From Parcubacteria group bacterium (lineage in GTDB: Bacteria > Patescibacteriota > Minisyncoccia > Phycocordibacterales > Phycocordibacteraceae): 44,612 nucleotides of DNA. Under the pieces are notes generated by a model. It saw nothing but the letters and a program-made list of their open reading frames with translations, was not told where the DNA came from and made no database searches. The stretch covers positions 1 to 44,612 of the forward strand of contig JAQBRJ010000012.1 in assembly GCA_028286545.1 (NCBI GenBank). Reading direction: 5' to 3'. Numbering within the stretch: the stretch's first letter is position 1; each line of letters opens with the position of its first letter. Below, piece by piece: positions 18,329 to 25,664 of the stretch. The position numbers and the translations under genes were made by a program.

Positions 18329-18357
18329 TTGAATATAGTGCTTTTGCGTAGTAATGT
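18329..18357 (+). promoter_or_regulatory. tRNA promoter (TTGAAT-17-TAATGT)
   Basis: TTGAAT (18329-18334) and TAATGT (18352-18357) are 17 nt apart; transcription would start a few bases before the tRNA at 18367. Confidence 0.5.
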
Positions 18358-18366
18358 AAGCACATT

Positions 18367-18443
18367 GTCGGGGTAGCTCAGCTGGTTAGAGCGTAGCACT
18401 CATAACGCTAAGGTCGTGGGATCGTGCCCCACCCTCGACACCA
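18367..18443 (+). tRNA. tRNA with CAT anticodon (elongator Met, or Ile2)
   Basis: A full cloverleaf is seen with a 7-bp acceptor stem (GTCGGGG with CCTCGAC, one G-T pair), D-arm GCTC/GAGC, anticodon loop CTCATAA and an encoded CCA end. The G1-C72 pair rules out a standard initiator; Met elongator is likelier than lysidine-modified Ile2 from the ACTCATAA context. Two oddities: an A-C mismatch closes the anticodon loop, and the T-loop is ATCGTGC instead of TTCRANN, so the T54-A58 pair is swapped to A54-T58. The other four tRNAs in the window have normal T-loops. Confidence 0.85.
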
Positions 18444-18499
18444 TCGAATAGGGAATACATACGGCCTTGTTTTAAGGCCTAGAAAACGCTATATTCGAT
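18443..18499 (+). other. nested hairpin spacer between two tRNAs
   Basis: Between the tRNAs an outer 8-bp inverted repeat (ATCGAATA at 18443-18450, TATTCGAT at 18492-18499) encloses an inner hairpin GGCCTT/AAGGCC. It probably folds the precursor to present the tRNA ends for processing, since the outer arm begins at the last base of the CCA. Confidence 0.4.
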
Positions 18500-18529
18500 A
18501 AGTGCGAACCATGTGCAGGTTCATTACCT

Positions 18530-18606
18530 GCAGTCGTAGCTCAACTGGTTAGAGCACCCGCCTGTCACGCGGGAGGTTGCGAGTTCAAGTCTCGTCGACT
18601 GCGCCA
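18530..18606 (+). tRNA. tRNA-Asp (GTC)
   Basis: The acceptor stem GCAGTCG pairs with CGACTGC, the anticodon stem-loop is CCCGC-CTGTCAC-GCGGG with anticodon GTC, the T-loop is TTCAAGT and CCA is encoded. Confidence 0.93.
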
Positions 18607-18620
18607 ACGTTAGAAACGAA

Positions 18621-18650
18621 AGAAAGACCGTCCATATGGGCGGTCTTTCT
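18621..18650 (+). terminator. terminator after tRNA pair
   Basis: A 13-bp stem (18621-18633 with 18638-18650, one G-T pair) closes a 4-nt ATAT loop. The left arm starts AGAAAGACC and the right arm ends GGTCTTTCT, so the U-rich tail is part of the stem. Confidence 0.6.
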
Positions 18651-18677
18651 GGTTCCAATAAAGTCTATTAGAACTGT

Positions 18678-18683
18678 TATACT
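18678..18683 (+). promoter_or_regulatory. extended -10 box (TGT-TATACT)
   Basis: TATACT with upstream TGT ends 6 nt before the ATG at 18690. Confidence 0.55.
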
Positions 18684-18689
18684 TTTCTC

Positions 18690-19037
18690 ATGACTAAGTC
18701 TTACATCCAATCTACCCTGGTGTTCGTCTCGGGTGGCGCAACGATTTTGTCGATGTACGTGTTCTTTAATCGTCCTGAATTTATATTGCTTTCGCTTATT
18801 TTGCTCGGACTGCTAATAGTCTTAGCAATACGTAACTGGAAATATGCAGTCTGGTATATAGTTGCATTCGTATTAGGACCGGTGATCTTAGACCTCCCGG
18901 GCCTACACCTAGGTCTATGGTCTTACGGAACTCCAGAGATTTTCGGATTTCCTTTTTGGCTCCCGTTCTTCTACGGAAACATAACCGTCTCGTTCATATT
19001 TTTCGTGCTTACTACTCAGCAAGGTTTAAGAGATTAG
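18690..19037 (+). CDS. small membrane protein, unknown function
   Basis: The 115-residue protein has about four hydrophobic segments (about 9-26, 31-47, 52-67 and 88-108) and the aromatic stretch LGLWSYGTPEIFGFPFWLPFFYGN before the last one. I do not recognise the family. It has its own leaderless promoter and is followed by a terminator hairpin, so it appears to be a single-gene unit between the tRNA pair and the CYTH gene. Confidence 0.55.
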   Translation: MTKSYIQSTLVFVSGGATILSMYVFFNRPEFILLSLILLGLLIVLAIRNWKYAVWYIVAFVLGPVILDLPGLHLGLWSYGTPEIFGFPFWLPFFYGNITVSFIFFVLTTQQGLRD

Positions 19038-19100
19038 CGCTAGAAGTACTTGTTTTATTAAAGCTGGTTCCAATAGCATCTACGAGGGCGCGCGGAAAAG

Positions 19101-19126
19101 CAAAACCCCCCACCTGGGCGGTTTTG
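19101..19126 (+). terminator. rho-independent-like terminator
   Basis: CAAAACC pairs with GGTTTTG around a short C/G-rich interior, and the right arm carries the T run. It lies just before the TATACT promoter of the CYTH gene. Confidence 0.55.
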
Positions 19127-19139
19127 TGCTTTGCTACTG

Positions 19140-19145
19140 TATACT
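19140..19145 (+). promoter_or_regulatory. TATACT -10 box of CYTH gene
   Basis: TATACT ends 6 nt before the ATG at 19152. Confidence 0.55.
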
Positions 19146-19151
19146 CTCATC

Positions 19152-19712
19152 ATGCATGAAATCGAAGTAAAGGCGGTGCTTACGGACAAAGAATCTTTCG
19201 TAAAGGCGCTAGCAGATCGTGGATGTGAACTGGGTCCAGAAGTTAGTCAGGACGATACGGTATATGCGCATACCGTGGGTACGCTAGACGAATTCCTCGG
19301 TAATAATGATTTCCTACGATTACGAGTTCAGAACGATGGAAAAACTCTTTTTACCTTCAAACATCACCCAGGTAGGGCCATAAATCTGGACTCAGCGCCG
19401 CTCGAACTTGAGTTAGAAATATCTTCTCGAGAAACTATGGAAAAGATTCTCGACCTCATGGGATACAAAGAAGCGGTACGTATTAAGAAAGTTCGAAGAA
19501 AGACTACCTATCAGAATTGGGAAATATGTGTGGATGAAGTTGAGGGGCTAGGTTCATTCGTCGAAGTCGAAGAACTCCTCGATGCAAATGACACGGTGCA
19601 AGAAGTTCAACAGCGAATGGAAGCATTTCTCGCAGAGATGGGTGTGGGAGCTGAGGATCTACTAAAGAATCGCTACGACGTCATGCTAATGCAAAAACAG
19701 GGTCACGCGTAA
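19152..19712 (+). CDS. CYTH-domain protein (CyaB/thiamine-triphosphatase-like)
   Basis: The 186-residue protein starts with MHEIEVKAVL, the ExExK motif that defines CYTH domains, and has the alternating charged strands of the triphosphate tunnel: FLRLRVQND, FTFKHH, LELELEIS, IKKVRRKTTY, ICVDEVEGLGSFVEVEE. The last motif is typical of class IV adenylate cyclase-like CyaB proteins. Members hydrolyse or cyclise triphosphate substrates such as ATP, ThTP or inorganic triphosphate with Mg2+. ATG 19152 is chosen over 19131 because the -10 box lies between them. No neighbour suggests the substrate. Confidence 0.85.
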   Translation: MHEIEVKAVLTDKESFVKALADRGCELGPEVSQDDTVYAHTVGTLDEFLGNNDFLRLRVQNDGKTLFTFKHHPGRAINLDSAPLELELEISSRETMEKILDLMGYKEAVRIKKVRRKTTYQNWEICVDEVEGLGSFVEVEELLDANDTVQEVQQRMEAFLAEMGVGAEDLLKNRYDVMLMQKQGHA

Positions 19713-19800
19713 GGTGAAATAAATTCTTTGGGGCGGTGTACTAGTAGATATGAGAGCACGCATAAGCGTCGCCTCGTCATTACTAGATAAAGAATTCATT

Positions 19801-20496
19801 ATGATTAAGAAGAATTTAGCAGTTCCTCTCGCAGCGTTTGCGCTCGTTATAAGTGCCGGAGGCGGTCTCGTAGCAGCGGCTCACGCTGATACATCGACCA
19901 CGACAAGCACTACGACAGGGGCTGCGCAGATGACTCCTCATGCGAAGCCAGCAGCAGTCGGTACCGTCACGGCAATAAGTGGCCAGACCATTACGCTTTC
20001 TGATCCGAGGGATAACGTGACGTACACTGTCGATGCCACGAATGCGACGATTGAAAAGCACACCGCACCTACTACGCAGGGACAGGCTCCTGCAGCACCA
20101 ACAACCATTACGGTTAGCGGCATAGCAGTAGGTGACACCATTATGGTACGCGGCACCGTGAGCGGCACCACTATCACGGCAACGGCTATCGACGATGGCC
20201 AGATGATGGGTGGTCGTGGTCACGGCGGATTCGGAGGCCCTGGAATCCATGGCACCGTAACTGCAGTAAACGGCACCACACTTACTGTTCAGGATAAGGA
20301 CGGCAAGACGTATACCGTAAATGCTGACGCAGCTAGGGCTTCGAAGGTTCAGACTATCTCTGTCTCAGCCGTACAGGTAGGGGACACGATCGAAGCGAAT
20401 GGTACCCTCAGCGGCCCTACGCTTACGGCCAAACACCTTATGGATGGCGAAATGGAAGGACCAGACCAGGCATCAGCTACAGCAACCGCTCAATAA
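19801..20496 (+). CDS. exported protein with two DUF5666-like domains
   Basis: Starting at ATG 19801 the protein of 231 residues has a clean signal peptide (MIKKNLAVPLAAFALVISAGGGLVAAAHA, cleavage probably after AHA). Two DUF5666-like repeats follow, about residues 50-125 (GTVTAISGQTITLSDPRDNVTY, then GIAVGDTIMVRGTVSG) and about 140-215 (GTVTAVNGTTLTVQDKDGKTYTV, then AVQVGDTIEANGTLSG), separated by a Gly-rich linker. An upstream ATG at 19750 would add 17 residues and blur the signal peptide. It lies upstream of the second ECF sigma gene, as related proteins flank the first sigma/MacAB cluster, hinting at a shared envelope response. Confidence 0.68.
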   Translation: MIKKNLAVPLAAFALVISAGGGLVAAAHADTSTTTSTTTGAAQMTPHAKPAAVGTVTAISGQTITLSDPRDNVTYTVDATNATIEKHTAPTTQGQAPAAPTTITVSGIAVGDTIMVRGTVSGTTITATAIDDGQMMGGRGHGGFGGPGIHGTVTAVNGTTLTVQDKDGKTYTVNADAARASKVQTISVSAVQVGDTIEANGTLSGPTLTAKHLMDGEMEGPDQASATATAQ

Positions 20497-20610
20497 GTAG
20501 CTATACAATCTAATACGAGGTAGTCGCGATAATCGCCACCTATATCTCAACGGCACCCTTTATGAGGGGGTTTCCGTGTATCTTGAATTCCTTATACACT
20601 GATTACTCGC

Positions 20611-21213
20611 ATGAATTCTGAAACCCCTGAACCACACACGACTGACAGTGCAAGCGTGCCTGACGAAGTGCTTGCGCGTGATGCTCAAGAGGGCAATGCC
20701 GAATCCTTCGGAATCTTAGTGGGACGCTTTGAGCCAAAACTCAAGCGGTATGGCACTAAATTCTTACGTGAGTCGATGGATATTGAAGACATGGTGCAAG
20801 AAATATTTATGCAAGCGTACCGTGCGCTTAAGAGTTATGATCCGAGTCAGCGCTTCTCTCCGTGGATCTATCGCATTGCGCACAATACCTTTGTGAATGC
20901 GCTGCGCAAGAAAAGTCGGTTACCATTCTTTACGATTGATCTCGATTCACTTGTTTCCCATCCTCATGCCGCAGAGACTCCGGAGCGAGAATCAGAAGAG
21001 CGAGAAATGAAGGCAATGGTAGAGAAGGGATTAGCTGAAATATCCGAGTCGTATCAGGAAGTACTGATCCTGTATTATCAAGAAGAGCTCTCGTATAAAG
21101 AGATTGCGGATGTGCTTCGCGTGCCGGTTGGTACGGTCGGGGTACGCATGCGCAGAGCAAAGGCAGCACTCGCAAAGGTTTATACACACATGGACATATC
21201 CTATGAATTCTGA
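20611..21213 (+). CDS. ECF-type RNA polymerase sigma factor
   Basis: A 200-residue group IV sigma factor. Region 2 (about 35-105) includes FLRESMDIEDMVQEIFMQAYRAL and FSPWIYRIAHNTFVNALRKKSR; region 4 (about 138-195) includes ISESYQEVLILYYQEELSYKEIADVLRVPVGTVGVRMRRAKAAL. A TACACT box lies 10 nt before the ATG. The next gene starts inside its last codons (11-nt overlap) and encodes a membrane protein, the usual arrangement for a sigma/anti-sigma pair. It is the second such pair in the window and differs clearly from the first in sequence. Confidence 0.88.
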   Translation: MNSETPEPHTTDSASVPDEVLARDAQEGNAESFGILVGRFEPKLKRYGTKFLRESMDIEDMVQEIFMQAYRALKSYDPSQRFSPWIYRIAHNTFVNALRKKSRLPFFTIDLDSLVSHPHAAETPERESEEREMKAMVEKGLAEISESYQEVLILYYQEELSYKEIADVLRVPVGTVGVRMRRAKAALAKVYTHMDISYEF

Positions 21214-21952
21214 CGAACACACACCCACGGTGCAAGAACGCATTATGGCGAAGATACAGGACCACGAGCTCACTATGCACTCGAGGCTCTTCTTTGTAGT
21301 TCGTGTTGTCGCTACTGCTCTCCTAGCCTTTATGGTGTTACTTATTTCAATATTTCTCGTTAACTTTTTATTCTTTACCCTGCGGGTGAATGGTCACGAG
21401 CCACTTCTTGCACTTGGTTCGCGTGGCGCATGGCTCTTTGTGCAATTATTTCCGTGGTGGCTGCTGGTACTTGATATCGTATGTATCGTTGTGCTCGAAA
21501 ACGTACTTCGTACGTTTAAATTTGGATATCGCAGCCCGGTACTGTATCTGTTTCTCGTACTTGTTGTTGTTGCTTCTGCGATAGGCATCGGACTGGACCG
21601 CGGGACAGATGTAAATGACCGCATTCTTCGTCATGCCGATCGTGGAGACTTGCCAGGACCACTTAATTCGCTGTATCAGGAAGCGCGCAGAGCGCCGCCT
21701 CAAGGCGGCGCATATAGAGGTATCGTTCACCACGTAATGGATCATTCGTTTACCCTTGTAGACCCTGATCGTATCGAAAGTGAGTTCCTGGTGGAACTTC
21801 CTGAGAATCACCCAACGCCCCCTCTCTCCGAAGGTGAAGCCGTATTTGTACTTGGTGACGAAAAGGATGGTGTCATACACGCCGTAGACGTGCACCCGAT
21901 AGATCCAGATGGCATACCACCTGGTGCTCACATGCCGCCCGCTCAGCTATAA
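21203..21952 (+). CDS. membrane protein, putative anti-sigma partner
   Basis: The ATG at 21203 overlaps the sigma factor stop by 11 nt, which suggests translational coupling. The 249-residue protein has a cytoplasmic head of about 30 residues (PTVQERIMAKIQDHELTMHSR), then three transmembrane helices (about 32-57, 73-97 and 112-130) and an extracytoplasmic domain (about 135-249) with beta-rich motifs AYRGIVHHVMDHSFTLVDPD and GEAVFVLGDEKDGVIHAVDVHP that recall the DUF5666-like fold. A Lys/Arg-rich head, membrane helices and an outer domain fit a signal-transducing anti-sigma factor, but no known anti-sigma domain is recognised. A longer frame from 21104 lies inside the sigma gene. Confidence 0.6.
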   Translation: MNSDEHTPTVQERIMAKIQDHELTMHSRLFFVVRVVATALLAFMVLLISIFLVNFLFFTLRVNGHEPLLALGSRGAWLFVQLFPWWLLVLDIVCIVVLENVLRTFKFGYRSPVLYLFLVLVVVASAIGIGLDRGTDVNDRILRHADRGDLPGPLNSLYQEARRAPPQGGAYRGIVHHVMDHSFTLVDPDRIESEFLVELPENHPTPPLSEGEAVFVLGDEKDGVIHAVDVHPIDPDGIPPGAHMPPAQL

Positions 21953-21953
21953 T
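21948..21953 (+). promoter_or_regulatory. TATAAT -10 box
   Basis: TATAAT overlaps the last codons of the preceding gene and ends exactly 6 nt before the ATG at 21960. Confidence 0.6.
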
Positions 21954-21959
21954 ACGTAC

Positions 21960-22493
21960 ATGCCTCTTGATATTGGCGTTGGCATTCTGCTCTCGCTCGG
22001 TGTAGCCGAACTATTTCACGTACCTGCTACGATAGGTTTCATTCTTTTGGGTATTGGGTGCGCGCTTCTCCCTGACGTCGATATCATTACCATGCTCTTC
22101 GGATCGTGGAAGCACCGTACGCATACACACTATCCAATTACGTACATTCCGGTTTCAATCATCATATTCGCTTTGTTTGGTCCGATATATGGGTTACTTT
22201 TCACGCTTGCTGTATACGCTCATCTCATCCATGACACCATCGGCATAGGGTGGGGCATTGCGTGGCTCTGGCCATTTTCTTCTCGTAAGTTTTTATTTTT
22301 CCCTGATGATGCTCGTCGAAAAACTCTTGGAACCTTTGCTACGTGGACTCCAGAAGAAGAGCCGGCAATTAAAGCAGAAGGTTCAAATTCCAACTGGGTA
22401 CGCGACTTTTACTTCAGACCAAACTTTCTCGCCTACATTGAATACGGTACGCTCCTCATTGCTCTCGCCGCCCTCTTCCTTTACAAGCAGTGA
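21960..22493 (+). CDS. YdjM-like membrane-bound metal-dependent hydrolase
   Basis: The 177-residue membrane protein carries the metal-ligand motifs of the YdjM/DUF457 family: LLPDVDII (about 39-46), WKHRTHTHYPI (about 54-64) and AHLIHDTIGIGWGIAWLWPFSSRKFLFF (about 88-115). Four or five hydrophobic segments surround them. The family is thought to hydrolyse a membrane substrate but the reaction is not established. ATG 21960 is chosen because of its TATAAT. In some bacteria ydjM is LexA-regulated, but no LexA box is visible here. Confidence 0.68.
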   Translation: MPLDIGVGILLSLGVAELFHVPATIGFILLGIGCALLPDVDIITMLFGSWKHRTHTHYPITYIPVSIIIFALFGPIYGLLFTLAVYAHLIHDTIGIGWGIAWLWPFSSRKFLFFPDDARRKTLGTFATWTPEEEPAIKAEGSNSNWVRDFYFRPNFLAYIEYGTLLIALAALFLYKQ

Positions 22494-22513
22494 ATCCTCT
22501 ATAGGGTAGAGAT

Positions 22514-23284
22514 ATGACTCCACGAAAGAGAGAGCACGGCGGCCAAGAAGAAACCCAAAAAGAACAATGGGACAAGGAATACAAGGCGTCTCAGATGCTC
22601 TCGCCTTCGAACGTGCCGCAAGTAGACGTGGTGCGTTTTACGCGTTGGCTTAAGAAGTCAGCAAAGAAAGCCGGTGAGCCAATCGAGATATATGAAATGT
22701 CCGTACTCGACCTGGGTAGTGGCACCGGCCGTAATTCCTTTTACTATGCGCAGCAAGGTGCGACTGTGACGGGGTATGAGCTTTCCGACACAGCACTCAA
22801 GATGGCGGAGAAATTCGCACGTCATGGTGAGCAGCAGATTACCTATCGCAAACAAGATATCGGTGCACCGTACCAGCTTGCAACAGGATCAATAGATATT
22901 GTGCTTGATATCACATCGTCAAATTCGCTGAGTGATAAGAAACGTGAGGTGTATCTAAGCGAGGTGCATCGCGTATTAAAACCAGGTGGGCATTTTCTTG
23001 TACGAGCACTTGCGAAAGATGGAGATTCAAATGCGAAAGCATTAGTCGCGCAGAATCCTGGAGTCGATCCTGATACATACGTGCATCCGGACCTTGGGCT
23101 TGTGGAGAAGGTATTTTCTCGCGAGACGTTCATGCAAACGTATGGATCGAAGTTTGAAATTCTCGATTTGGCACGAGTGAGCCACTACAACATGGTTGCC
23201 GGTCGCAAGTACAAGAGGAACTACTGGATCGCGTATTTGAAGAAGACGGACGCAAAGCAAGCATCACCACAGGAAGCGAAATAA
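22514..23284 (+). CDS. class I SAM-dependent methyltransferase
   Basis: The 256-residue cytosolic protein has a charged N-terminal part (about 1-65), then the Rossmann methyltransferase core: motif I VLDLGSGTGRNSFYYAQQGA (about 70-89), GYELSD for the acidic ribose-binding residue, YRKQDIGAPY (motif II), DIVLDITSSNSL (motif IV region) and LSEVHRVLKPGGHFLVRAL (post-motif). The substrate cannot be told; the family includes small-molecule methylases. A weak TAGGGT box ends 6 nt before the ATG. Confidence 0.82.
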   Translation: MTPRKREHGGQEETQKEQWDKEYKASQMLSPSNVPQVDVVRFTRWLKKSAKKAGEPIEIYEMSVLDLGSGTGRNSFYYAQQGATVTGYELSDTALKMAEKFARHGEQQITYRKQDIGAPYQLATGSIDIVLDITSSNSLSDKKREVYLSEVHRVLKPGGHFLVRALAKDGDSNAKALVAQNPGVDPDTYVHPDLGLVEKVFSRETFMQTYGSKFEILDLARVSHYNMVAGRKYKRNYWIAYLKKTDAKQASPQEAK

Positions 23285-23313
23285 TTGTAAGAATCGCAAA
23301 AATCCGTTAGGAT
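23285..23313 (+). promoter_or_regulatory. tRNA promoter (TTGTAA-17-TAGGAT)
   Basis: TTGTAA (23285-23290) and TAGGAT (23308-23313) are spaced 17 nt; the tRNA-Thr begins 17 nt further on. Confidence 0.4.
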
Positions 23314-23330
23314 GGCGAGGTGCGACGTAG

Positions 23331-23402
23331 GCCGATGTAGCTCAGGGGTAGAGCAACTCCATGGTAAGGAGTAGGTCGGCAGTTCAATTCTGCCCATCGG
23401 CT
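23331..23402 (+). tRNA. tRNA-Thr (GGT)
   Basis: Acceptor stem GCCGATG pairs with CATCGGC; the anticodon stem-loop is ACTCC-ATGGTAA-GGAGT with anticodon GGT; the T-loop is TTCAATT. CCA is not encoded (the sequence continues TCAAGC). Confidence 0.92.
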
Positions 23403-23463
23403 CAAGCAATCAATTTCGATGAAGATCGGGCTTCAAGTGATCCCATCGGCTCAAGCATTCAAT
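23393..23463 (+). repeat. direct duplication of the tRNA-Thr 3' end
   Basis: The 22 bp starting at the T-stem of tRNA-Thr (23393-23414) recur at 23442-23463 with one A-to-T change. The copies are 49 bp apart. A repeated tRNA 3' end is what tRNA-targeting integration and later excision, or unequal recombination between tandem tRNAs, would leave behind. No integrase gene is visible. Confidence 0.55.
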
Positions 23464-23479
23464 ATCACTGTGAATACGT

Positions 23480-23555
23480 GCCGAAGTAGCTCAGTTGGTA
23501 GAGCGTATCACTCGTAACGATAAGGTCGCCGGTTCAATCCCGGCCTTCGGCTCCA
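23480..23555 (+). tRNA. tRNA-Thr (CGT)
   Basis: Acceptor stem GCCGAAG pairs with CTTCGGC; the anticodon loop CTCGTAA carries CGT; the T-loop is TTCAATC; CCA is encoded. An A-C mismatch closes the anticodon loop, as in the tRNA at 18367. Confidence 0.92.
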
Positions 23556-23559
23556 AACG

Positions 23560-23586
23560 CAAAAGCGGCACGCAGTGCCGCTTTTG
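23560..23586 (+). terminator. terminator after tRNA-Thr
   Basis: A perfect 12-bp stem (23560-23571 with 23575-23586) with a GCA loop ends in TTTTG, and is followed at once by the prfB -10 box. Confidence 0.75.
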
Positions 23587-23587
23587 T

Positions 23588-23593
23588 TATACT
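23588..23593 (+). promoter_or_regulatory. extended -10 box of prfB (TGT-TATACT)
   Basis: TATACT overlaps the end of the terminator and ends 7 nt before the ATG at 23601. Confidence 0.55.
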
Positions 23594-23600
23594 CAATCTA

Positions 23601-24491
23601 ATGAACGAAGAGACTCAAAAGCGCCTCGAAGAGATAGAGCTCCTGATGGCGTCACCATCATTCTGGGCAGACAAGGACGAAGCGCAGCGTGTTGTGCGTG
23701 AATACCAAAGCCTCAAGGACGGAGGCGAAGAAGGTGCTGATCCACACGACGCAGGCCCAGCAACACTCGCTATCCTCGCGGGTGCTGGGGGAGACGATGC
23801 AGAAGACTTCGCACGTATGCTTCGTCGTATGTATGAGGGATATGCGTCAAATAAAGGTTGGAGTACGCGAGAGCTCGATAGCAATGAAAACACGCAAGGC
23901 GGATACCGAAATGTACTTCTTGAGATTGAAGGCAAAGGTGCATACGGACGACTCAAACACGAAGCAGGTGTACATCGCCTCGTGCGCATCTCGCCCTTCA
24001 ATAGCAACTCGAAACGGCAGACATCGTTTGCACTCGTAGAAGTTCTTCCGAAGGCAACGGCCGCAGATGTAATCGACCTCAAACCGGACGACCTCGATAT
24101 GCAGTTCGCCCGCTCCGGAGGAGCGGGCGGTCAGAATGTAAACAAACGTGAGACCGCCGTGCGCATTACGCATGTCCCCTCAGGAATTTCGGTGCACGTT
24201 ACAAGCGAACGCAGTCAGCAAGGCAATCGCGAGAAAGCTCTCGAACTCATCAAAGCAAAACTTCTCGTACAACAAACTGCAGCACGTGAAGCAGAAGCAA
24301 AAGGTCGCTCAATAGCACCAACCACCGCAAACGAATGGGGGAGCCAGATGCGTTCGTACGTGCTTCATCCGTACAAAATGGTTAAAGACCATATAACCGG
24401 TCACGAGTCGCATAACCCCGATGCTGTCCTAGAAGGAGAGCTAGACGATTTTATTGATGCAACTGTTGCTTTTGTCGAGGGCCAAGAATAG
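23601..24491 (+). CDS. prfB: peptide chain release factor 2
   Basis: RF2 ends translation at UGA and UAA. The stop-recognition tripeptide SPF is in [17 protein letters not shown], and the peptidyl-tRNA hydrolysis motif GGQ is in [18 protein letters not shown]. At 296 residues it is about 70 shorter than the E. coli form; domain 1 is reduced to a short charged helix pair. The frame is continuous, so the programmed frameshift that regulates most prfB genes is absent. Presence of RF2 argues that UGA is a true stop here, unlike in Gracilibacteria and Absconditabacteria. It has its own leaderless promoter. Confidence 0.92.
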   Translation: MNEETQKRLEEIELLMASPSFWADKDEAQRVVREYQSLKDGGEEGADPHDAGPATLAILAGAGGDDAEDFARMLRRMYEGYASNKGWSTRELDSNENTQGGYRNVLLEIEGKGAYGRLKHEAGVHRLVRISPFNSNSKRQTSFALVEVLPKATAADVIDLKPDDLDMQFARSGGAGGQNVNKRETAVRITHVPSGISVHVTSERSQQGNREKALELIKAKLLVQQTAAREAEAKGRSIAPTTANEWGSQMRSYVLHPYKMVKDHITGHESHNPDAVLEGELDDFIDATVAFVEGQE

Positions 24492-24609
24492 TTTTCAACG
24501 TTTCCTGGAAAGAACATAAGATTTCGATAAAAATAAGACCACAATACAGCCGCAATTCACCCTAGCTTATACACAGTTTTGAGGTTGATGCCGGTACCAT
24601 GTATTCTAT

Positions 24610-24927
24610 ATGGAAATGACAATCGACGAACTCGGAGCAATGATGGTAAGAGAATTTAATCGCATACATGAGAAATTTACTCATGTAGATGAACGGTTCG
24701 ACAGAGTAGAAATACGATTAACGCGGGTTGAGGAAACTGTTGAAGATATTCAGGGTACGTTAATCAGTATGGATGATCGACTATCAAAGGTTGAATACGG
24801 ATTGGATGGAGTCAAATCTCGTCTAGGAGACGTTGAATCAACGTTGAAAGTCTCAGCTCCTTTCAAGCTTAAGAAACGAGTAGAAAAGCTCGAAAAACAA
24901 ACGTTTGGAGCAATACAGCCTGCGTAA
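24610..24927 (+). CDS. short coiled-coil protein, unknown function
   Basis: The 105 residues are almost wholly helical with heptad-like spacing (FNRIHEKFTHVDERFDRVEIRLTRVEETVEDIQ and RLSKVEYGLDGVKSRLGDVES), predicting a coiled coil over about residues 14-80. There is no signal peptide or membrane helix. Similar small coiled-coil proteins are common in CPR genomes and are often partners of HicB or other regulators, but no partner is next to it. The stop is 50 nt before ftsE, which has its own promoter. Confidence 0.55.
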   Translation: MEMTIDELGAMMVREFNRIHEKFTHVDERFDRVEIRLTRVEETVEDIQGTLISMDDRLSKVEYGLDGVKSRLGDVESTLKVSAPFKLKKRVEKLEKQTFGAIQPA

Positions 24928-24962
24928 TCCCCGTGTCGTAGACTGTCTTCGCGCCTATAGGG

Positions 24963-24968
24963 TATACT
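24963..24968 (+). promoter_or_regulatory. TATACT -10 box of ftsE operon
   Basis: TATACT ends 9 nt before the ATG at 24978. Confidence 0.5.
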
Positions 24969-24977
24969 TCTCTAGTC

Positions 24978-25658
24978 ATGATCTATTTCGACAAGGTGAC
25001 GAAGATGTACCGCGACGGCACCCCCGGCCTCGAGGACGTTACTATCTCTATCGCTCCGAAAGAATTCGTCTCTATCGTCGGTCACTCTGGTGCCGGCAAG
25101 ACAACGCTCCTTAAAATGCTTCTTGCAGAGGACACCCCTACAGAAGGAACTGTTTTCTTCGAAGACGTGGACGTGCACTCAGTGCCGAAGCACTCTCTTC
25201 ATCACTATCGTCGCAAGCTCGGTATGGTGTTCCAGGACTTCCGTCTCATTCCAAATAAAACTGCATACGAGAACATCGCCTTTGCCATGGAAGCCGCTGG
25301 TCGTGCTGACGACGAGATCGCTTCTGACGTGCCCTACATCCTAAATCTCGTTGATCTTGGTAATAAGGGCGGACACTTCCCACACCAGCTCTCGGGCGGT
25401 GAACAGCAACGCGTTGCTATTGGTCGCGCTATCGTGAACCAGCCGGACGTTATTATTGCTGACGAACCAACAGGAAACCTTGACCCGGTGAACACGTACG
25501 AGATCGTTGAGATTCTAAAAAAGATTAACGAGCTTGGCACGACGGTGCTCATCACGACCCACAACAAAGGTGTTGTAGACGCGATGGGGAAGCGCGTTAT
25601 TACTATGGAGCGCGGCCGCGTGACCCGTGACGACGCGCACGGGCAATACATTCTGTAA
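24978..25658 (+). CDS. ftsE: cell-division ATP-binding protein FtsE
   Basis: The 226-residue ATPase of the FtsEX complex controls wall hydrolases at the septum. It has Walker [10 protein letters not shown] (about 34-42), Q-loop [16 protein letters not shown] typical of FtsE, signature [15 protein letters not shown], Walker [14 protein letters not shown] and H-loop TTHNKG. The next gene, 6 nt away, is ftsX, which confirms the call. Confidence 0.95.
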   Translation: MIYFDKVTKMYRDGTPGLEDVTISIAPKEFVSIVGHSGAGKTTLLKMLLAEDTPTEGTVFFEDVDVHSVPKHSLHHYRRKLGMVFQDFRLIPNKTAYENIAFAMEAAGRADDEIASDVPYILNLVDLGNKGGHFPHQLSGGEQQRVAIGRAIVNQPDVIIADEPTGNLDPVNTYEIVEILKKINELGTTVLITTHNKGVVDAMGKRVITMERGRVTRDDAHGQYIL

Positions 25659-25664
25659 TTTTTT

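Noticed and set aside
23601-24491. Recoding of UGA (as in Gracilibacteria)
   Set aside because: RF2 with SPF and GGQ motifs is encoded and several genes here end in TGA.
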